The notes under the pieces are model-generated. The model ran no database searches. It had not been told where the DNA came from and saw only the letters and a program-made list of their open reading frames with translations. The position numbers were made by a program, and so were the translations under genes. This document shows positions 1 through 12,789 of a stretch of 64,000 nt of DNA, piece after piece. Source of the DNA: Amphiura filiformis (Eukaryota > Echinodermata > Ophiuroidea > Amphilepidida > Amphiuridae); assembly GCF_039555335.1 (NCBI RefSeq), contig NC_092637.1:46393613-46457612 (forward strand). The letters are read 5' to 3'. Every line of letters begins with the position of its first letter. The stretch's first letter is position 1.

Positions 1-655
1 TATTCCATGATCGATGGTGTCATAGGCGGCAGAAAGATCGAGAAGCACCAATAACACAACTTGGTTCGAATCCAGCGCAAACATAATGTCATTTTTTACC
101 TTAATTAAAGCAGATTCTGTGCAAGAATGTGATCTGTAGGCTGATTGGAAGGGATCAGCAAGGTTATACAAGTTCATATGATCGGTTAGTCGGGAACATG
201 CAATTTTTTCAATGATTTTGCCAATGAATGTCAAATTGGCAACAGGTCGGTAGTTCTTAAGGACATTCCTGTTGAGTGATGGCTTCTTCAACAGTGGTTT
301 GATTATAGCATGTCTTGCTGCATTTGGAAAAGTACCGGTTGAAAGTGATGAGTTTATAATGTTAGTGATCAGAGTAAGAAGATGTCCGTTGCTCAACAGT
401 TCTTTTACAAACCACGTTGGAATTGGATCAAGTCTGCTAGTTTTGCTAGGAGATTTGCCAATAAACTTTCTAACTTCCTCTTCGGTGGCAGGTGTGAGCA
501 TTGAAAGTGTGTGAAGATCGGCATGATTGTCAGCGAATGTCACATGATTAATTGTAGTACTTGTAGTAGCAGTAACATTGCTATCCAGATTTGAGCGGAT
601 TTTCACAATTTTGGAGAAGACTTGGTGAATCGTGAATAGGTAGCACATGTGAAGT
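1..655 (-). mobile_element. CR1/L2-type LINE fragment, reverse transcriptase part
   Basis: Read on the minus strand, this stretch encodes the N-terminal half of a non-LTR reverse transcriptase. In order it shows a KIVKIRSNLD linker, LDPIPTWFVKELL, KNYRPVANLTFIGKIIEK, FQSAYRSHSCTESAL, and the catalytic-aspartate block LLVLLDLSAAYDTIDH at about 15-65. The order and wording are those of the CR1/L2/Jockey group. The endonuclease half is missing on the right (5' truncation near 655), and the rest of the RT and the 3' end lie beyond the left window edge. It is opposite in orientation to the larger copy at 1150-4480 and differs from it in sequence, so the two are separate insertions. Confidence 0.85.
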
Positions 656-689
656 TTTGTTCAAAAGTGTATTGATTGTGCTTAGAAAA

Positions 690-1145
690 AATAGCTAAAA
701 GATCGAATGCAGAGCATTATTAAGAAATGTTAAAATAAAGAAGCTGACCAAAATTTGAAACGGCACTTATATAGCAGAGATTATCAGGAATATGAAGGGA
801 AAAAAATCATAAAAATCATTAAACATAAAGAAATGTAGCCCTAAATGCAATCTACAGAAGATAGCCCTAAATGCTATCTACAGAAGATATAGCAAGCAAA
901 GCAAAAAACATGCAAAATGATAATGTTTGAATAAACATTACCTAACACGCGTTCTACATGATGATTCAGTACGCAAAATCTGAGGATTCAGTGCGCAAAA
1001 TCCCGGGGCAAAACGGCTATAATAAAAAATATCCAATAGGCCGAATGCAGAGCATTAAGAAATGTTAAAATGAAGAAGCTGACCAAAATTAAAAACAAAA
1101 CGGCACTTACATAGCAGAGCTTATCAGGAACATGAAGGAAACATT
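690..1145. repeat. Degenerate dispersed repeat, about 340-bp period, left block
   Basis: A block of about 100 bp (CCGAATGCAGAGCATTAAGA ... CAGGAACATGAAGGAA) occurs at about 701-803 and again at about 1040-1142. Between them lies a segment with the inverted core CTATCTACAGAAGATAG and a GCGTTCTACATGATGATTC stretch. The same segments recur at 4740-4990, 5705-5785 and, more diverged, 25550-25640. No coding potential was seen. Confidence 0.7.
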
Positions 1146-1149
1146 TTTT

Positions 1150-4100
1150 GTATGATGTGATGAGTCGCCTTTGCTACAGTAGAGATATGCTGATGAACGC
1201 ACGGCAAGGTGTGACAAACTCTTTTATCTGCCGCCCATTTATTTCATCGATATGGGAGCACTTGAAATACTAAGATCGCTGACGTGACAAAACGAGGTTA
1301 TCGCGGTGGAAAATTGCGTCAACGATTTCCCATTAAGACTCATGTTTCTCAACGACGTTGTTTACAAACATCGACGAGAAGTGACTGTTCGAGTAATCTA
1401 ATTCACATTAAGATAGTGAAATCAGCTGATCATGTCAACAAACCCAAAGCGTTGTTTGGACTATGGAACGCTGCCTCTGTTAAGAAAAAGACACCGTCAA
1501 TTTGTGACTTGATCATTAGCCAGAAATTACATCTTCTGTCGATAACAGAAACATGGCTCGAAGGTGATTCGCGCGATGGCTTTCCTATAGCTGATCATAA
1601 GAATACTCTTCCTCAATTTGATTTGCACCACCTTCCTCGAGTAGGAAAGAAGGGTGGAGGAGTTTGCCTTTGTCACATAAAGGGTTTGATGTAAAATGTA
1701 GCGACCCTCGCGAGTTTCGCTCTTTTGAATGTTTGGATGCAAATGTATCATCTGGACCTTCGGCTTTTAGACTGCTAACGATTTACCGACCGCCACCATC
1801 CACAGAGAACAAATTGACTCCAGCGATCTTCTTCAGAGAGTTTTCAAGCCTTCTTGAACAGATCATCATTCACCCTGGACATGTTCTCATGACTGGAGAT
1901 TTTAATTTCCATGTGAATGATCCTACGGATCGACAAGCAGCAACATTTCTTGACTTGATTGACTCTTCCGGGTTTGAGCAACATGTCTTTAGTTCTGATG
2001 GAACCCACAAATGTGGAAACACGTTGGACTTGGTAATCTCAAGGAAAGATGAAACCCTGGTTGAAAACGTCACTGTTTTGAATGGCATGCCATCCGACCA
2101 TAAGGCTATCACGTGTAAAGTCAACATATCTCGCCCTCAGCATGCTAAGATCAAGATTCGCTCGCGAAAGTTACGCAACATTGATGTCGCTCAGTTCTCG
2201 CATGATATCAGTACTTCTTTACCACCAGCTGATGTTCACAAGAATCTTGCTCAATCAGTGGATCATTATGAGACAGTCTTACGACAGTTGCTTGACACAC
2301 ATGCCCCAGTGAAAGAGCGCACTGTTATCCTTAGATCTAATGCGCCTTGGTACGACGATGACTTACGCGAAGCGAAGCAGCTGAAACGCCGGCTTGAAAG
2401 GAAAATGGTCAAGACTGGACTTGAGATTGACAAAGAATTGTATCTGAATCAATGCAAAATCTACCGTCGCATACTTGAAGGAGCCAAATGCAATCACCAC
2501 CGAAACGAGATCGCAAATTGCAATGACCGCCAGCTGTTTAGTTTCGTGAATCGCATGTCAAATCCGTCTTCGCAAACGCATGCATTACCCGACTTTGCAA
2601 CTGAGACAGACTTGGCAAATAACTTTGTTAAGTTCTTCTACAACAAGGTCCGCGATCTCCGAAATAAACTCGATAGCATAGTGCCTCCGGAAATCTCCGT
2701 TGATATCAATGACAAGTGTGATGTTACGTTCTCATACGTTTAATCCGGTCACTGAGGATGACATCAGGACACTTATCAGCCAGTCAACGTCAGCATCTTG
2801 TAGTCTTGATCCAATACCGACGAGCCTTCTGAAAAGTTGTTTGGATTCAGTACTACCCCATATAACTCACATTGTGAACAGCTCTTTGTCTTCAGGTGTG
2901 ATACCAGAGACGCTGAAGTCCGCGCAGGTCAAGCCGTTGTTGAAGAAACATGGCCTGGATCGTAAGCTTTCAAAACTACCGCCCGATATCAAATCTCAAA
3001 TTTCTCTTCAAGACCATTGAGAAAGCTGCTGCGAGTCAACTGAAAGACTACCTAGATGCTCATGGTTTGACGATCCCAAGCAGTCCGCGTATCGCAAGTA
3101 CCATAGTACTGAGACGGCATTAATTCGCATTCAAAACGATCTTCTGAAGGCTGTGGACAAACACCAGGAAGCCATATTAGTGCTGATTGATTACTCCGCA
3201 GCATTCGATACCATCGACCATCAGATCATTCTCAAACGCCTGCGGGATCGCTATGGTATTGTCGACACGCCATTGAAATGGTTTGAATCTTATCTTATGG
3301 GCCGCGTACAATCTGTTGATATTGCTGGCGCCTTATCGGATCCTTGTGTGATGGAGGAGGGTGTTCCTCAAGGGTCAGTGTTTGGACCTACCATATTTAC
3401 AATGTATTCTGCTCCAATCGGTGATATTACCAGTGCTCATGGTGTGGAGTATATGAAATTTGCTGATGACTCACAGCTCTATCTGATTCTTAAGCCTTCG
3501 GAGAGATCTGACGCTCTTTTACGGATCGAGAAGTGCATATCTGATGTACGTTCGTGGAGTATTGGTGAAAAGCTCATGTTTAATGACTCGAAGACTGAGG
3601 TGATTCATGTCTCTTCTAAGTTCATGCATTCACCTCCATTTCCGAAGGTGTCGATTGGTGAGTCTCTCATCGACATCAGTTGCTCCGCCAAAAACCTGGG
3701 AGTTATTTTCAATCATACTATGGACATGAAGGAGCATGTTAAAGCAGTTGTCCGGGCAGCTTCGTTTGCTATCTATAAGATCGGGCAGCTTGCTAAGTAC
3801 CTGGATCGCGATTCCATCGAGCGACTGGTCCATGCGTTTGTTTCGTCGCGACTTGACTTGTGCAATAGCTTATTATACGGACTACCCGCAAATGAAATTG
3901 AAAAGCTGCAGAGAATACAGAATCCAGCAGCTAGACTCATCACACGCACTAAAAAATACGACCATATCACCCCAATCCTTCACCATCTGCACTGGCTACC
4001 AGTTCGTCATCGCATCACCTACAAAATTGCACTCATGACTTTCAAGAGTCTCCATGGAATGTCACCTGGTTACATCAATGAACTCATTTCTCGCCATAAT

Positions 4101-4480
4101 CCTTCTCGCACACTTCGCTCATCATCTGCACATCTCCTTAAGCGCCCGGACATTCACAGAACCGTCACATATGGCAACAGATCTTTCAGTGTAGCTGCAC
4201 CTACCATCTGGAATGCTCTGCCGGCAGACATTCGCAGCATCTCTTCTCTGCAGACTTTTAAAACATGCTTAAAGACTCATCTATTCAAATTGTCGTTTAA
4301 TTATTGTACTTAATTTATGATATTGTATCCTTGTTTTTATGATATTTTTCTTGCACAGCTGGTTTGTACTTTTAAATAATTTGCATGTTCTTGCTTACAT
4401 GTATTTTGCTTTGTAAAGCGCTTAGTGAATTTGCTTTTATTGTCAGGCGCTCAAAAATATATTTTATTATTATTTTTTAT
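1150..4480 (+). mobile_element. CR1/L2-type LINE with endonuclease and reverse transcriptase
   Basis: This is a nearly full-length non-LTR retrotransposon that copies itself through RNA by target-primed reverse transcription. The single recognisable protein has an apurinic-type endonuclease (about 1430-2130: ITETWL, TGDFNFH near 1895, SDHKAI near 2093), a linker, then the reverse transcriptase. The latter shows LDPIPTSLLKSC, LIDYSAAFDTIDH near 3184, GVPQGSVFGP near 3361 and FADD at 3459-3470. The C-terminal block (LHWLPVRHRITYKIALMTF, RSFSVAAPTIWNALPADIRS) ends at the stop near 4313. A 3' UTR follows with TGTAAAGCGCTTAG and a terminal ATT microsatellite. The frame changes at least four times (near 1680, 2740, 2975 and 3078), so the copy is inactive. 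No clear first ORF or start codon was found; an open frame begins with GTG at 1284. The copy sits between two blocks of the same dispersed repeat. Confidence 0.9.
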
Positions 4481-4615
4481 TATTATTATTAAACAATAAT
4501 AAACAAAAAACAAACAAAAACAAAACAAAAACAAATACAAAAACAAAAACAAATACAGAAACAAAACAAAAACAAAACAAAAACAAAATAAAAACAAAAC
4601 AAAAAAACAAACCAA
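4481..4615. repeat. A-rich (CAAAA)-type low-complexity tract
   Basis: AACAATAAAC then repeated AACAAAA units follow directly on the ATT tail of the LINE. This looks like slippage-expanded tail DNA; no gene was seen. Confidence 0.7.
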
Positions 4616-4739
4616 TGATGATTCAGTACGAAAGAAATTACCTTTTGTCTTATAAAACCCGCCGTAATTACTATCATCAGTAGATAGTCAAAATAATAAT
4701 CATTAAAAAATCATTGAACATAAAGAAAAAAAATAGAGG

Positions 4740-4990
4740 TATTAATTATTTTCTCTGTATGCCCTAAATGCTATCTACAGAAGATAGCAAGCAAAGCAAA
4801 ATAATAATGTTCTAAAAAACATTGCCTAATACGCGTTCTAGATGATGATTCAATATGCAAAATCTGAGGATTCAGTACTCAAAATCCCGGTTCAAAACGG
4901 CTATAATTGCTCGCGCGCTTAGAAAAATAGGCCGAATGCAAAGCTATCAAGAAATATCAAAATGAAGAAGCTGACCAAATTTTTTCCCCT
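4740..4990. repeat. Degenerate dispersed repeat, right block
   Basis: The segment repeats the order found at 840-1090: GCCCTAAATGCTATCTACAG, then an ACGCGTTCTAGATGATGATT stretch, CAAAATCTGAGGATTCAGT, and GAAGCTGACCAAA. It flanks the LINE on the other side, so the LINE lies within a region already carrying this repeat. Confidence 0.7.
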
Positions 4991-6139
4991 GTACTTGGAA
5001 CTGGTGGGGGAAAAAGACACACGACAGGGATGTAAGCCACGAAAAAAACTCCTGTGAAAAGCATGAAAATGCCCGAAAAAGAACCAACCAAAACAAACCC
5101 AGGAGGTTTCCCGAAAACTTACATCTCTGGTATAGACAATAACCACCAGCCCCCTGAATAATCAACTACTGTTCATATAATCAAATCACACAGCATGGAA
5201 GTTATTTAAAAATAAAATACACGGAGATGATCTGTGTCCAGAAAGAGAATGCACAAGGCAAGAAGCACGGGCAGCCAAAGAGCTGGGAAATGACAGACAC
5301 AGATCAACCCAATAGTTGCATTGACATAATAAACAACAAAAACATGAAGGATTCATTATTCATAAGAAAACAACATATAATTTTAAAATTGTACACAGTA
5401 GTTGTAAAAAAGAAGTGAAATATCTAATATCCGGGAAGGAGACAAACCCAAACCCACCCACCCTAACACAAACAAGACAAAACAGGGGACACAAAAACAC
5501 ACTCAAACCAAACAAAAACAACAATCACAACACAACATACATGGTGTAATGATGTGGCCTAAAAAAGCTATAACAAAGAAAAACAAATATTAGAGGGGTA
5601 AAACAAATTAAGAGGCTTCAAGATCAAGGGTCCATTTCTTAAAATGCTTATTAAGCTTTCCCTTGCTTTCAGCAATTTTATATTCTGTGTTTCTCTTAAT
5701 TTTAACCAAATTTAAAAAAGCAACCAAAATTTAAAACGGCACTTATATAGCAGAGATTATTAGGAACATGAGGGAAAAATAAGCGTATATAATCGTATCA
5801 AATGAGGTGTCAAAATGCGCAGAAATAAATTCTGCTTCCAATGCATTTTACAGATTTGGACTGCAATAGCCCGTTTTGAATAATGGCCATTATTTAAAGG
5901 CGATAATTACTTTTTTTAAAGATGTTTATATTCGAAACGCTAGCTTCGGGCGACATCACAGTATGCTGGTAGATGCAAGTATGAGTACAACATCATCCAA
6001 GTGTATAAGATTCAAGATTTATTTATTTGATATTCATCTTACAATAAGATATGATCAAGCAACGGATACAAATAAGTAATAGTAAACAATAGTTAAACTA
6101 CAACAAAATGACTAAATATCATGTATAGTACGTTTATCA
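4991..6139. other. Unassigned AT-rich spacer
   Basis: No convincing gene was found. A partial copy of the dispersed repeat (AACGGCACTTATATAGCAGA ...) lies at about 5705-5785. The short open frames here have no recognisable motif and biased A-rich composition. Confidence 0.5.
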
Positions 6140-6694
6140 AAATTAGAGTCACGCGGTAGCTTGACCAGCAAGTTTTAAAAAACGACTGATAAAGAAGAAT
6201 AAACAGATGCACCGCGAGACTATATTTACACGGAACAAAACGCTATTGTTCTATGATATTTTTCGCTGGGTACAAAATATATCTAAAACCATGCTAAATC
6301 GTATTTACTGTCCAAAGTGTCATATTTTAATAACTCTTTATTTAAAAAAGTTACACGAATCTTACAGTCAATCCGATTGTTTGATAATAAACAAACATTC
6401 TTGCTTTATTTCACGCGGTATTTCATAGCCAAAATTAGTGGCAAATCATAGCTAATCATACTGATATCCACAATCTTTCGACACTGCTACAGCCATACAT
6501 GGCTGTCACTGTCGCACTAATTTTTCAGATTCACTTTCAAATATACCCAGGCATTTTCCTGGATACCCTACATACAAATTCTGGACCCCATTCGCCAAAA
6601 AATCAAGTTTTTCACAATTCTTTTATTCTTTCCGGACCACAGCATATATTCATATTAATAAATACTCCACTTTCACACATCGTAATAACGGGAC

Positions 6695-6773
6695 GTCCCC
6701 GTGGCGAAGTGGTTAAGGCCATGGACTTCTAATCCATTTATGAATTTTTGCGCAAGTTCGAAACTTCCCACCA
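6695..6773 (+). other. tRNA-like sequence inside composite repeat
   Basis: GTCCCCGTGGCGAAGTGGTT has an A-box-like core and AAGTTCGAAACTTCC a weak B box. The anticodon-loop position reads CTTCTAA (TCT). Acceptor arms do not pair, so this is not a working tRNA. The equivalent position in copy 2 (16294-16373) is also tRNA-like. It may be a SINE head or an internal pol III promoter. Confidence 0.5.
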
Positions 6774-7084
6774 CTTTTTTTTAAATGTTTTATTAATCAA
6801 TTTATTGTCGTAAATCAAGAATAACACCATTTCGAACATCCATTGCTATTGTGATATTATTTTTTTTTCATCAAACAAACATGTTTGATTTTTTTTTTCA
6901 CATTTAGGCCTAGGCCTTGGGCCTACTTTCACCATCCAGATGCTATCACCATGCCTGACTATCATGGCATCTTCGTCATTTAAAACACCGAAATGTATTT
7001 ATTATTTATTATTTATTTATCAGTGGCTCTGTTCACAGCTCAGACTGAAATTATATTTGATATAAATGTTATAAATGAAAATCA

Positions 7085-8200
7085 CAAACCGCGAAAGATC
7101 GCCAACAACTGCCGCTGAATATTGATATCCAACTAGATTTCCCCACAGGGCTAAAGGGCAGGACTTAATTAGGGAATTAAAATCACAAACCGCGAAAGAT
7201 CGCCGACAACCGCCGCTTAATAGGGGTATCAACTAGATTGCCCGCAGGGCTACAAAGAACTACAAACCGCGAAATTTGGATATCCAACCAGATTGCCCGC
7301 AGGCATATCGATTATATGGATATCCAACAAATTAAGACCACAAACCGCGAAAGATCGCAAACAACTGCCGCTCAATATTGATATCCAAGTAGATTGCCCC
7401 CCAGGGCTATAAAGAACCACAAACCGCAAAATTTGGATATGGAACTATTGCCCCACAGGGCTTCAAAGAACCACAAACCACGAAATATGGATATCCAACA
7501 AGCTTAAACAACAAATTAGCTCCCGATAGAGAGCAGGACTTGATGAGGGAAATCAAAACCACAAAACACGAAAGATTACAAAGAACCACAAACCGCGAAA
7601 GACTAGATTGCCCGCAGGCCTATCGATTATAAAAAATCACAAACCACGAAATACGGATATCCAACAAGCTTAGACTATAAACTAGCTCCCGATAGAGGGC
7701 AGGGCTTGATGAGGGAAATTAAAACCACAAACCACGATATTCAACTATATTGCCCCGCTGGGCTACAAAGAGCCACAAACCCCGAAATTGGGATATCCAA
7801 TTAGATTGCCCGCAGGCCTATCGATTATTCGATTATAAAGAACCACAAACCGCGAAAGATCAACAACAACTGCCGCTTAATATTGATACCAACTAGATTG
7901 CCCCGCAGGGCTATAAAGAACCACAAACCGCGAAATTTGGATATGCAACTAGATTGCCCCACAGGGCTACAAAGATCCACAAACCACGAAATATGGATAT
8001 TCAACAAGCTTAAACTATAAATTAGCTCCCGATAGAGTGCAGGGCTTGATGAAAACCACAAACCACGAAAGATCGCCGACAACCGCCGCTTAATAGGAAT
8101 ATTCAACTTGCCCCGAAGGGCTACAAAGAACCACAAACCGCGAAATTCGGATAGCCAAGTAATTTGCCCGCAGGGCTACAAAGAACCACCAACATTAAAA
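7085..8200. repeat. Irregular minisatellite, about 56-bp units
   Basis: Units of the form GATTGCCCCGCAGGGCTACA ... AACCGCGAAATTTGGATATC recur at about 56-bp spacing. They are mixed with a longer variant containing GATCGCCAACAACTGCCGCT and another with AGCTCCCGATAGAG. A shorter version of the array is at 17215-17570. Open frames here are products of the repetition. Confidence 0.8.
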
Positions 8201-8623
8201 CACGATTATCTGGGGCATTTAGACGCTTCCGTAGTATAGGCTTAAATATATGCGCATTTACCAGTTCCGACATGAAGTAGGCCTAAATCGGATTTACTCT
8301 ATGTGTGTCTCTCTGGCATTGTCAACATTGGGTGTGTGTTGTTCATATTTACATTTTATTTACATATTTACGTAGCCTTGAATAATTAAAGTATATTAAA
8401 ATGTTTATTGATCATTGTGTACGCCTCTGAACATTACAGTCACGCGTGACGAGCAAGTTTTAAAAATAAACGACTGATAAAGTTTTGTTTAATTATTTAT
8501 TGTCATGAATCAAGAATGGCAACTTAAAACATCCATTTTTCGTTTTATTCGTTTTATGGTGCACTTCATAACCTGACTTTCCAAGCTTGGAGCTGCTTGG
8601 CTACATTCATAAAAAGAAAAGAA

Positions 8624-9093
8624 ATCTACCAAAAAAACGTTGACAACGTAAAGAAGCAGCAAGTTTAAAAAGCCCCCACCTCGGCTCACTTTTTGAAACT
8701 TGGTCCCATCATTTGAACACCAACAGCAAATCAGTGTTTTTATTTTATTTCAACAGAATACAGCGTTTCCAACAAGATTACAAACAAGCCTACTTGTTAT
8801 TCGTTTAATTCAATCATTAATCATGATATTATAAAACAAAACACAAAACGATATTGGCTTATCATGCAAGAACAAGATAATAACCGTTCAGGTCGTTCCA
8901 GAAAGCTTACAAATTAATATCGCATCTGCACATTAAAGATACATAACACTTCTGGAAATGTTTTAAATTGATGTAAATATGATAAAGTTTAAATCAGTAC
9001 CTTTTACAAATGGGACCAAGTTTCAAAAAGTGAGCCGAGGTGGGTTTTTTAAACTTGCTGATTTCTTTACGTTGTCAACGTTTTTTGGTAGAT
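8624..9093. mobile_element. Inverted-repeat (MITE-like) unit with ~85-bp arms, copy 1
   Basis: ATCTACCAAAAAAACGTTGA and the following bases to 8709 return as the reverse complement at 9010-9093, with only a few differences. About 300 bp lie between the arms. The same unit is at 18001-18408 and closes the composite repeat in both copies. No coding capacity was seen. Confidence 0.8.
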
Positions 9094-9229
9094 ATGAGTT
9101 TACAAACTGAATAACTATAAGCATGATAAGTATAAAGATATCTCTATCACATAGACTGTCAAAGTCATAGATGCTTCTAAAATTATCAAGCAATCTTATC
9201 CGCAAGAACACTTCATAACAAAGTGAAAC

Positions 9230-10240
9230 TCATCTTCAACATCATTACTATCACATAACTTACAAATCAGGCTTAATATTAAAATGACGACCATTTTCAA
9301 GCATTAGCTGATTTGTTAATTTACAAAATGAGACACGAGAGGAGCGGTTCACCATCACGACATAATTTTCTAACGAAAAGGTTTTTTTGAAAAGACAAAA
9401 AGTCCTAATTTTAGCCTGGTAACAGGTGATTTGTTTTACCCATTATACATCTTTAATACCACCATGCACAATATCATCAAAATTTGATAAAGTAATAACA
9501 TTGGGTTTATCTCATATATCCAGCCTTTTTAGAGTCATTTTAAAACTATATTAAAGATACCAGATGACCATTAAAATGTGCCTGATGAGTGGAGCCTTCT
9601 ATTATCAATTAATGCATCTGTCACAAGGTCATATTATTTTACTACCGTTATGGCATTTAACATTTATTTTCCACCAACTGATAAACTAATCATATGAATA
9701 AGTAAAGGGAAACTACCAAGTTCACCTCTAACAGCATGATTTGTAGATTTGTTATGCACACCCAAAACTCCTTTACAAAATTTAATATGAAGAGATTGAC
9801 CTGGTAGTTTATCATATAATGACAGAAAACTACTATATATTATTAAATTTATTTAACAGAAATGGAAACCAAACCTTACAGCCATAACCAATTATTGGCT
9901 GCACTAATGTTTGGAATAACTTAAAACCACATTTTGTTGAGTCATCAAATCAATCATGACGTATTTTAATTAAGTCTGTTAATTGCTTTTGTAAACGAGC
10001 CAGAAGGTACAAAAATAATTCCAAGATAACATTATTCATTAGTGACATTAATGTTACAATTACCATACTTACAACTATGTTGACGAATTAATCTACCACC
10101 CTTGTTAAAATCATTACGTTAGACTTATTGACTACCAATTTCCACTTGTTACAAAAAAATGTGTAACCAGCAGCACGTACTCTCTGACATAAGAATCAGA
10201 TCATCTGCATACATTAGTGAAATTTTCCACTCCAGCCTCC
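9230..10240 (-). mobile_element. Decayed LINE reverse transcriptase fragment
   Basis: Read on the minus strand, 10165-10235 gives SLMYADDLILMSES, the YADD catalytic block of a non-LTR reverse transcriptase. It is followed by KWKLVVNKSK and a VMIF-like stretch separated by frame changes. The remainder down to about 9230 has scattered LINE-like C-terminal wording but many stops. This is an old fragment whose clade I cannot assign. Confidence 0.6.
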
Positions 10241-10649
10241 ATTTCACTCTCTCACTCTTTTTTTTTCACTCTTTCCACTGACTCGGTGTACATTTAGAGA
10301 GTGGTTTAAAGCATTAAACGGTCAACGACCAAGACTTATGCCAAAAAATATCGAAGTGGCATTTTTTCAGGTCAGATTACTGCCAAATAAAGCCATACAG
10401 TCAGTCGATCATCTGGAATCCCAGGTCTTTTAAAAATGCAACTTTTGTGTGACGGCACAATAGACGGGTTGCAAAAATATTGTGAAGGTCAGTATCATAG
10501 AGTTGACTATGACAACAGAACGAATATTTGCTGCTGTCTCTAAGGCAACTGACACTAGCATAAAGAAGCGAATTATACTGACCAAATTTTTATATAATGG
10601 TGAAGGAAAAAAAAAGACCCATACAATTTGAACTTATTTTTAAGATTTT

Positions 10650-11069
10650 TAAAAAGGATGTCTCCGGCAATCACAACATTATGCCTTATATGTTAGAAAA
10701 ATAATTATCAAGCACGAATCGCATTGTTTTATTTAAAACAAACTCATACTGACCATAAAAATGAATAAAAACAGCCGGCTCACATCACGCGATATTCAAA
10801 ATTCCCGCGCCGAAATTATCTAGTGCAATGACGTCATGGTTACTTGTGCTCACTTGTCGTCAGCCTTCATTGTGTTACTGGGACGTCATTACACTGAACC
10901 ATTTCGGCGCCCGGGAATTTTGAACTTCGCGTGTTGAGAGACGGCTGTATTAATTAGTTTTTATAGTCAATATGAGTTTGTTTCAAATAAAACCACGTGA
11001 TTCGTGCTTGATAATTAATTTTCTATCATATAAGGCATACTATTGTGATTGCCGGAGACATTCTTAAAG
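10650..11069. mobile_element. Palindromic MITE with ~125-bp inverted arms
   Basis: The left arm (TGTCTCCGGCAATCACAA ... to about 10780) and right arm (about 10940 to 11064) are reverse complements with few mismatches. An inner second palindrome around the AATGACGTCAT motif gives an almost complete hairpin. There is no open reading frame. It lies downstream of the phosphatase gene. Confidence 0.8.
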
Positions 11070-11542
11070 GCCGGATACAAAAATATATACCAACACTAAC
11101 ACAGATCATTTATATCTTATCATTATTATATATTATATTTATATTATTATATATCTTTATACACCTGTTGATCTATTTATGAAATATATACAGGAAAATA
11201 CTTTTTGACTTCTTTATAGGGAGGGAGAGAAAACCTGTTATCTCAGTGCCTCCATGAGATATAGGGAGAGCTTTACTATTAACCAAGACAGTGTGAATCA
11301 AATCATCAAACCCAAGGGACCGTGTAAATTTATATACAATTATCAGTAACGATGTGATATTGCAACTACAATTCTGAAGGAAAAAATATGTTCAAATGCA
11401 AGGAGCATTGTCAATATGATTATCTTTTGCAATATGTTCAAAATTACAAATTCATGATGATGATTTCCTGCGAATACTTAGAAAATGTGAACTTATAACT
11501 TTATTAATTTGCAACAAAAAATTCCGGTACAAACTATGTCTG

Positions 11543-11548
11543 TTTATT
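11543..11548 (-). promoter_or_regulatory. Polyadenylation signal of the alkaline phosphatase gene
   Basis: AATAAA on the minus strand (plus-strand TTTATT), 40 bases past the TAG stop at 11588. It is the first canonical signal after the stop. Confidence 0.6.
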
Positions 11549-11587
11549 TTCAGGTAAAAAAAGTTCTTTACTGTTGAACTATTCATC

Positions 11588-11811
11588 CTAATCTTGTTTT
11601 CTTAATTTTCTACGTGGAGCTTGACGAGAACAGTCATTTTCATAGTCTCCTATGCAGGCTGCGTAACGCATCACATGAGCAATGTAGCTTTCTTCGTGAG
11701 TGCTGTGTACCATATGAGCCATAGGACCAATAGCATAGATCGGAACGTCCTGACCATGGTGAGGGCTCTTTGGGCGCAAAAAAAGTGCAGGTTGCACAAA
11801 ATCTGGATCAG
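11588..11811 (-). CDS. Alkaline phosphatase last exon
   Basis: It begins after TTTTTTAG with two bases completing a codon and runs 74 codons to TAG at 11588-11590. It encodes DPDFVQPALFLRPKSPHHGQ, then GPMAHMVHSTHEESYIAHVM and YAACIG. The first His of HHGQDV is the last zinc ligand of the family. The terminal SRQAPRRKLRKQD is basic and not hydrophobic. Confidence 0.93.
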
Positions 11812-12617
11812 CTAAAAAAGAAAAGAAACAAGTTGGGAAATTAATAATGTCATTTAATAGGCCTATAATATGCCTACATAGTCCATGCTACATAGAGAAT
11901 TGGTATTGGCGGTACAAGAGACTACTTCCTATGCCCCTCAAAGACCCCTTGCATTTAAACAAAATCCTCACCAAAGACCCATTTGTTCTCAATTATCCTT
12001 GAAAGACCCCCAATTAATTTTGAGTGGGACATGAGAGCATCAGACATATTGAATTCCTGGACACCTTATCCAAGCCAAATAAATCCTTTTCCTATAATAC
12101 TGAAGCCTTTCGGATATCCTATGAACTAAAAGCTTCACCCTCTCTGTATTAGACGATTTCTTGGACTTACGCTCTCGTAACCAAGTTATGCCTACAACCA
12201 AATTGAAAACCACTTTGCTCTGTGACTATGCTAGTGTTAACTCCGGTGTTTAACTGAAAAACCTCGATTTTGGGAATGTTACAATACTAATGTTTAGAGT
12301 GTGTAGATATTACAAAACAATTATGTGTACAAACCGGTGTCAACATTGGTCAGATCTCTTCTGCTGTCAGTTGCTCGGAAGGTGTCCCTTTCTATAGCTC
12401 CTCCTGGTCCCCCGGTGTATTGAAGAGTAGACCAAGGTATCCCTTCATCGTCAACCTCCTTATCATTAAGGCCTGTGTCACACAAAAATAACTAGATTGT
12501 TAGATGATAAGTGGAAATTCCTTCAACAATTCAACATGATATATGTCTTCAAGAACCTCACAGAAGAGTCAACCAATTCCAATTCATTCATTCGTTCATT
12601 TGTTCGCTCGATTTATG

Positions 12618-12685
<68 letters not shown>

Positions 12686-12686
12686 T

Positions 12687-12742
<56 letters not shown>

Positions 12743-12746
12743 TTTT

Positions 12747-12789
<43 letters not shown>

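Larger units (their letters stand above)
6140..9093. repeat. Composite dispersed repeat, copy 1 (about 3 kb)
   Basis: This long segment matches 15740-18408 in the same order. Both start at AATTAGAGTCACGCGGTAGC, carry a tRNA-like sequence about 550 bp in, then a GC-richer minisatellite. A unique-looking 400-bp block follows (CTTAGACGCTTCCGTAGTAT ...), and both end in an element with ~85-bp inverted repeats. The two copies share long stretches with many substitutions and indels, so neither is recent. No transposase was recognised. The segment between the minisatellite and the tRNA-like part differs between copies (about 150 bp here, over 500 bp in copy 2). Confidence 0.75.

Noticed and set aside
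2082-2312. Overlapping frames inside the LINE as extra genes
   Set aside because: They are shadows of the LINE protein in other frames.
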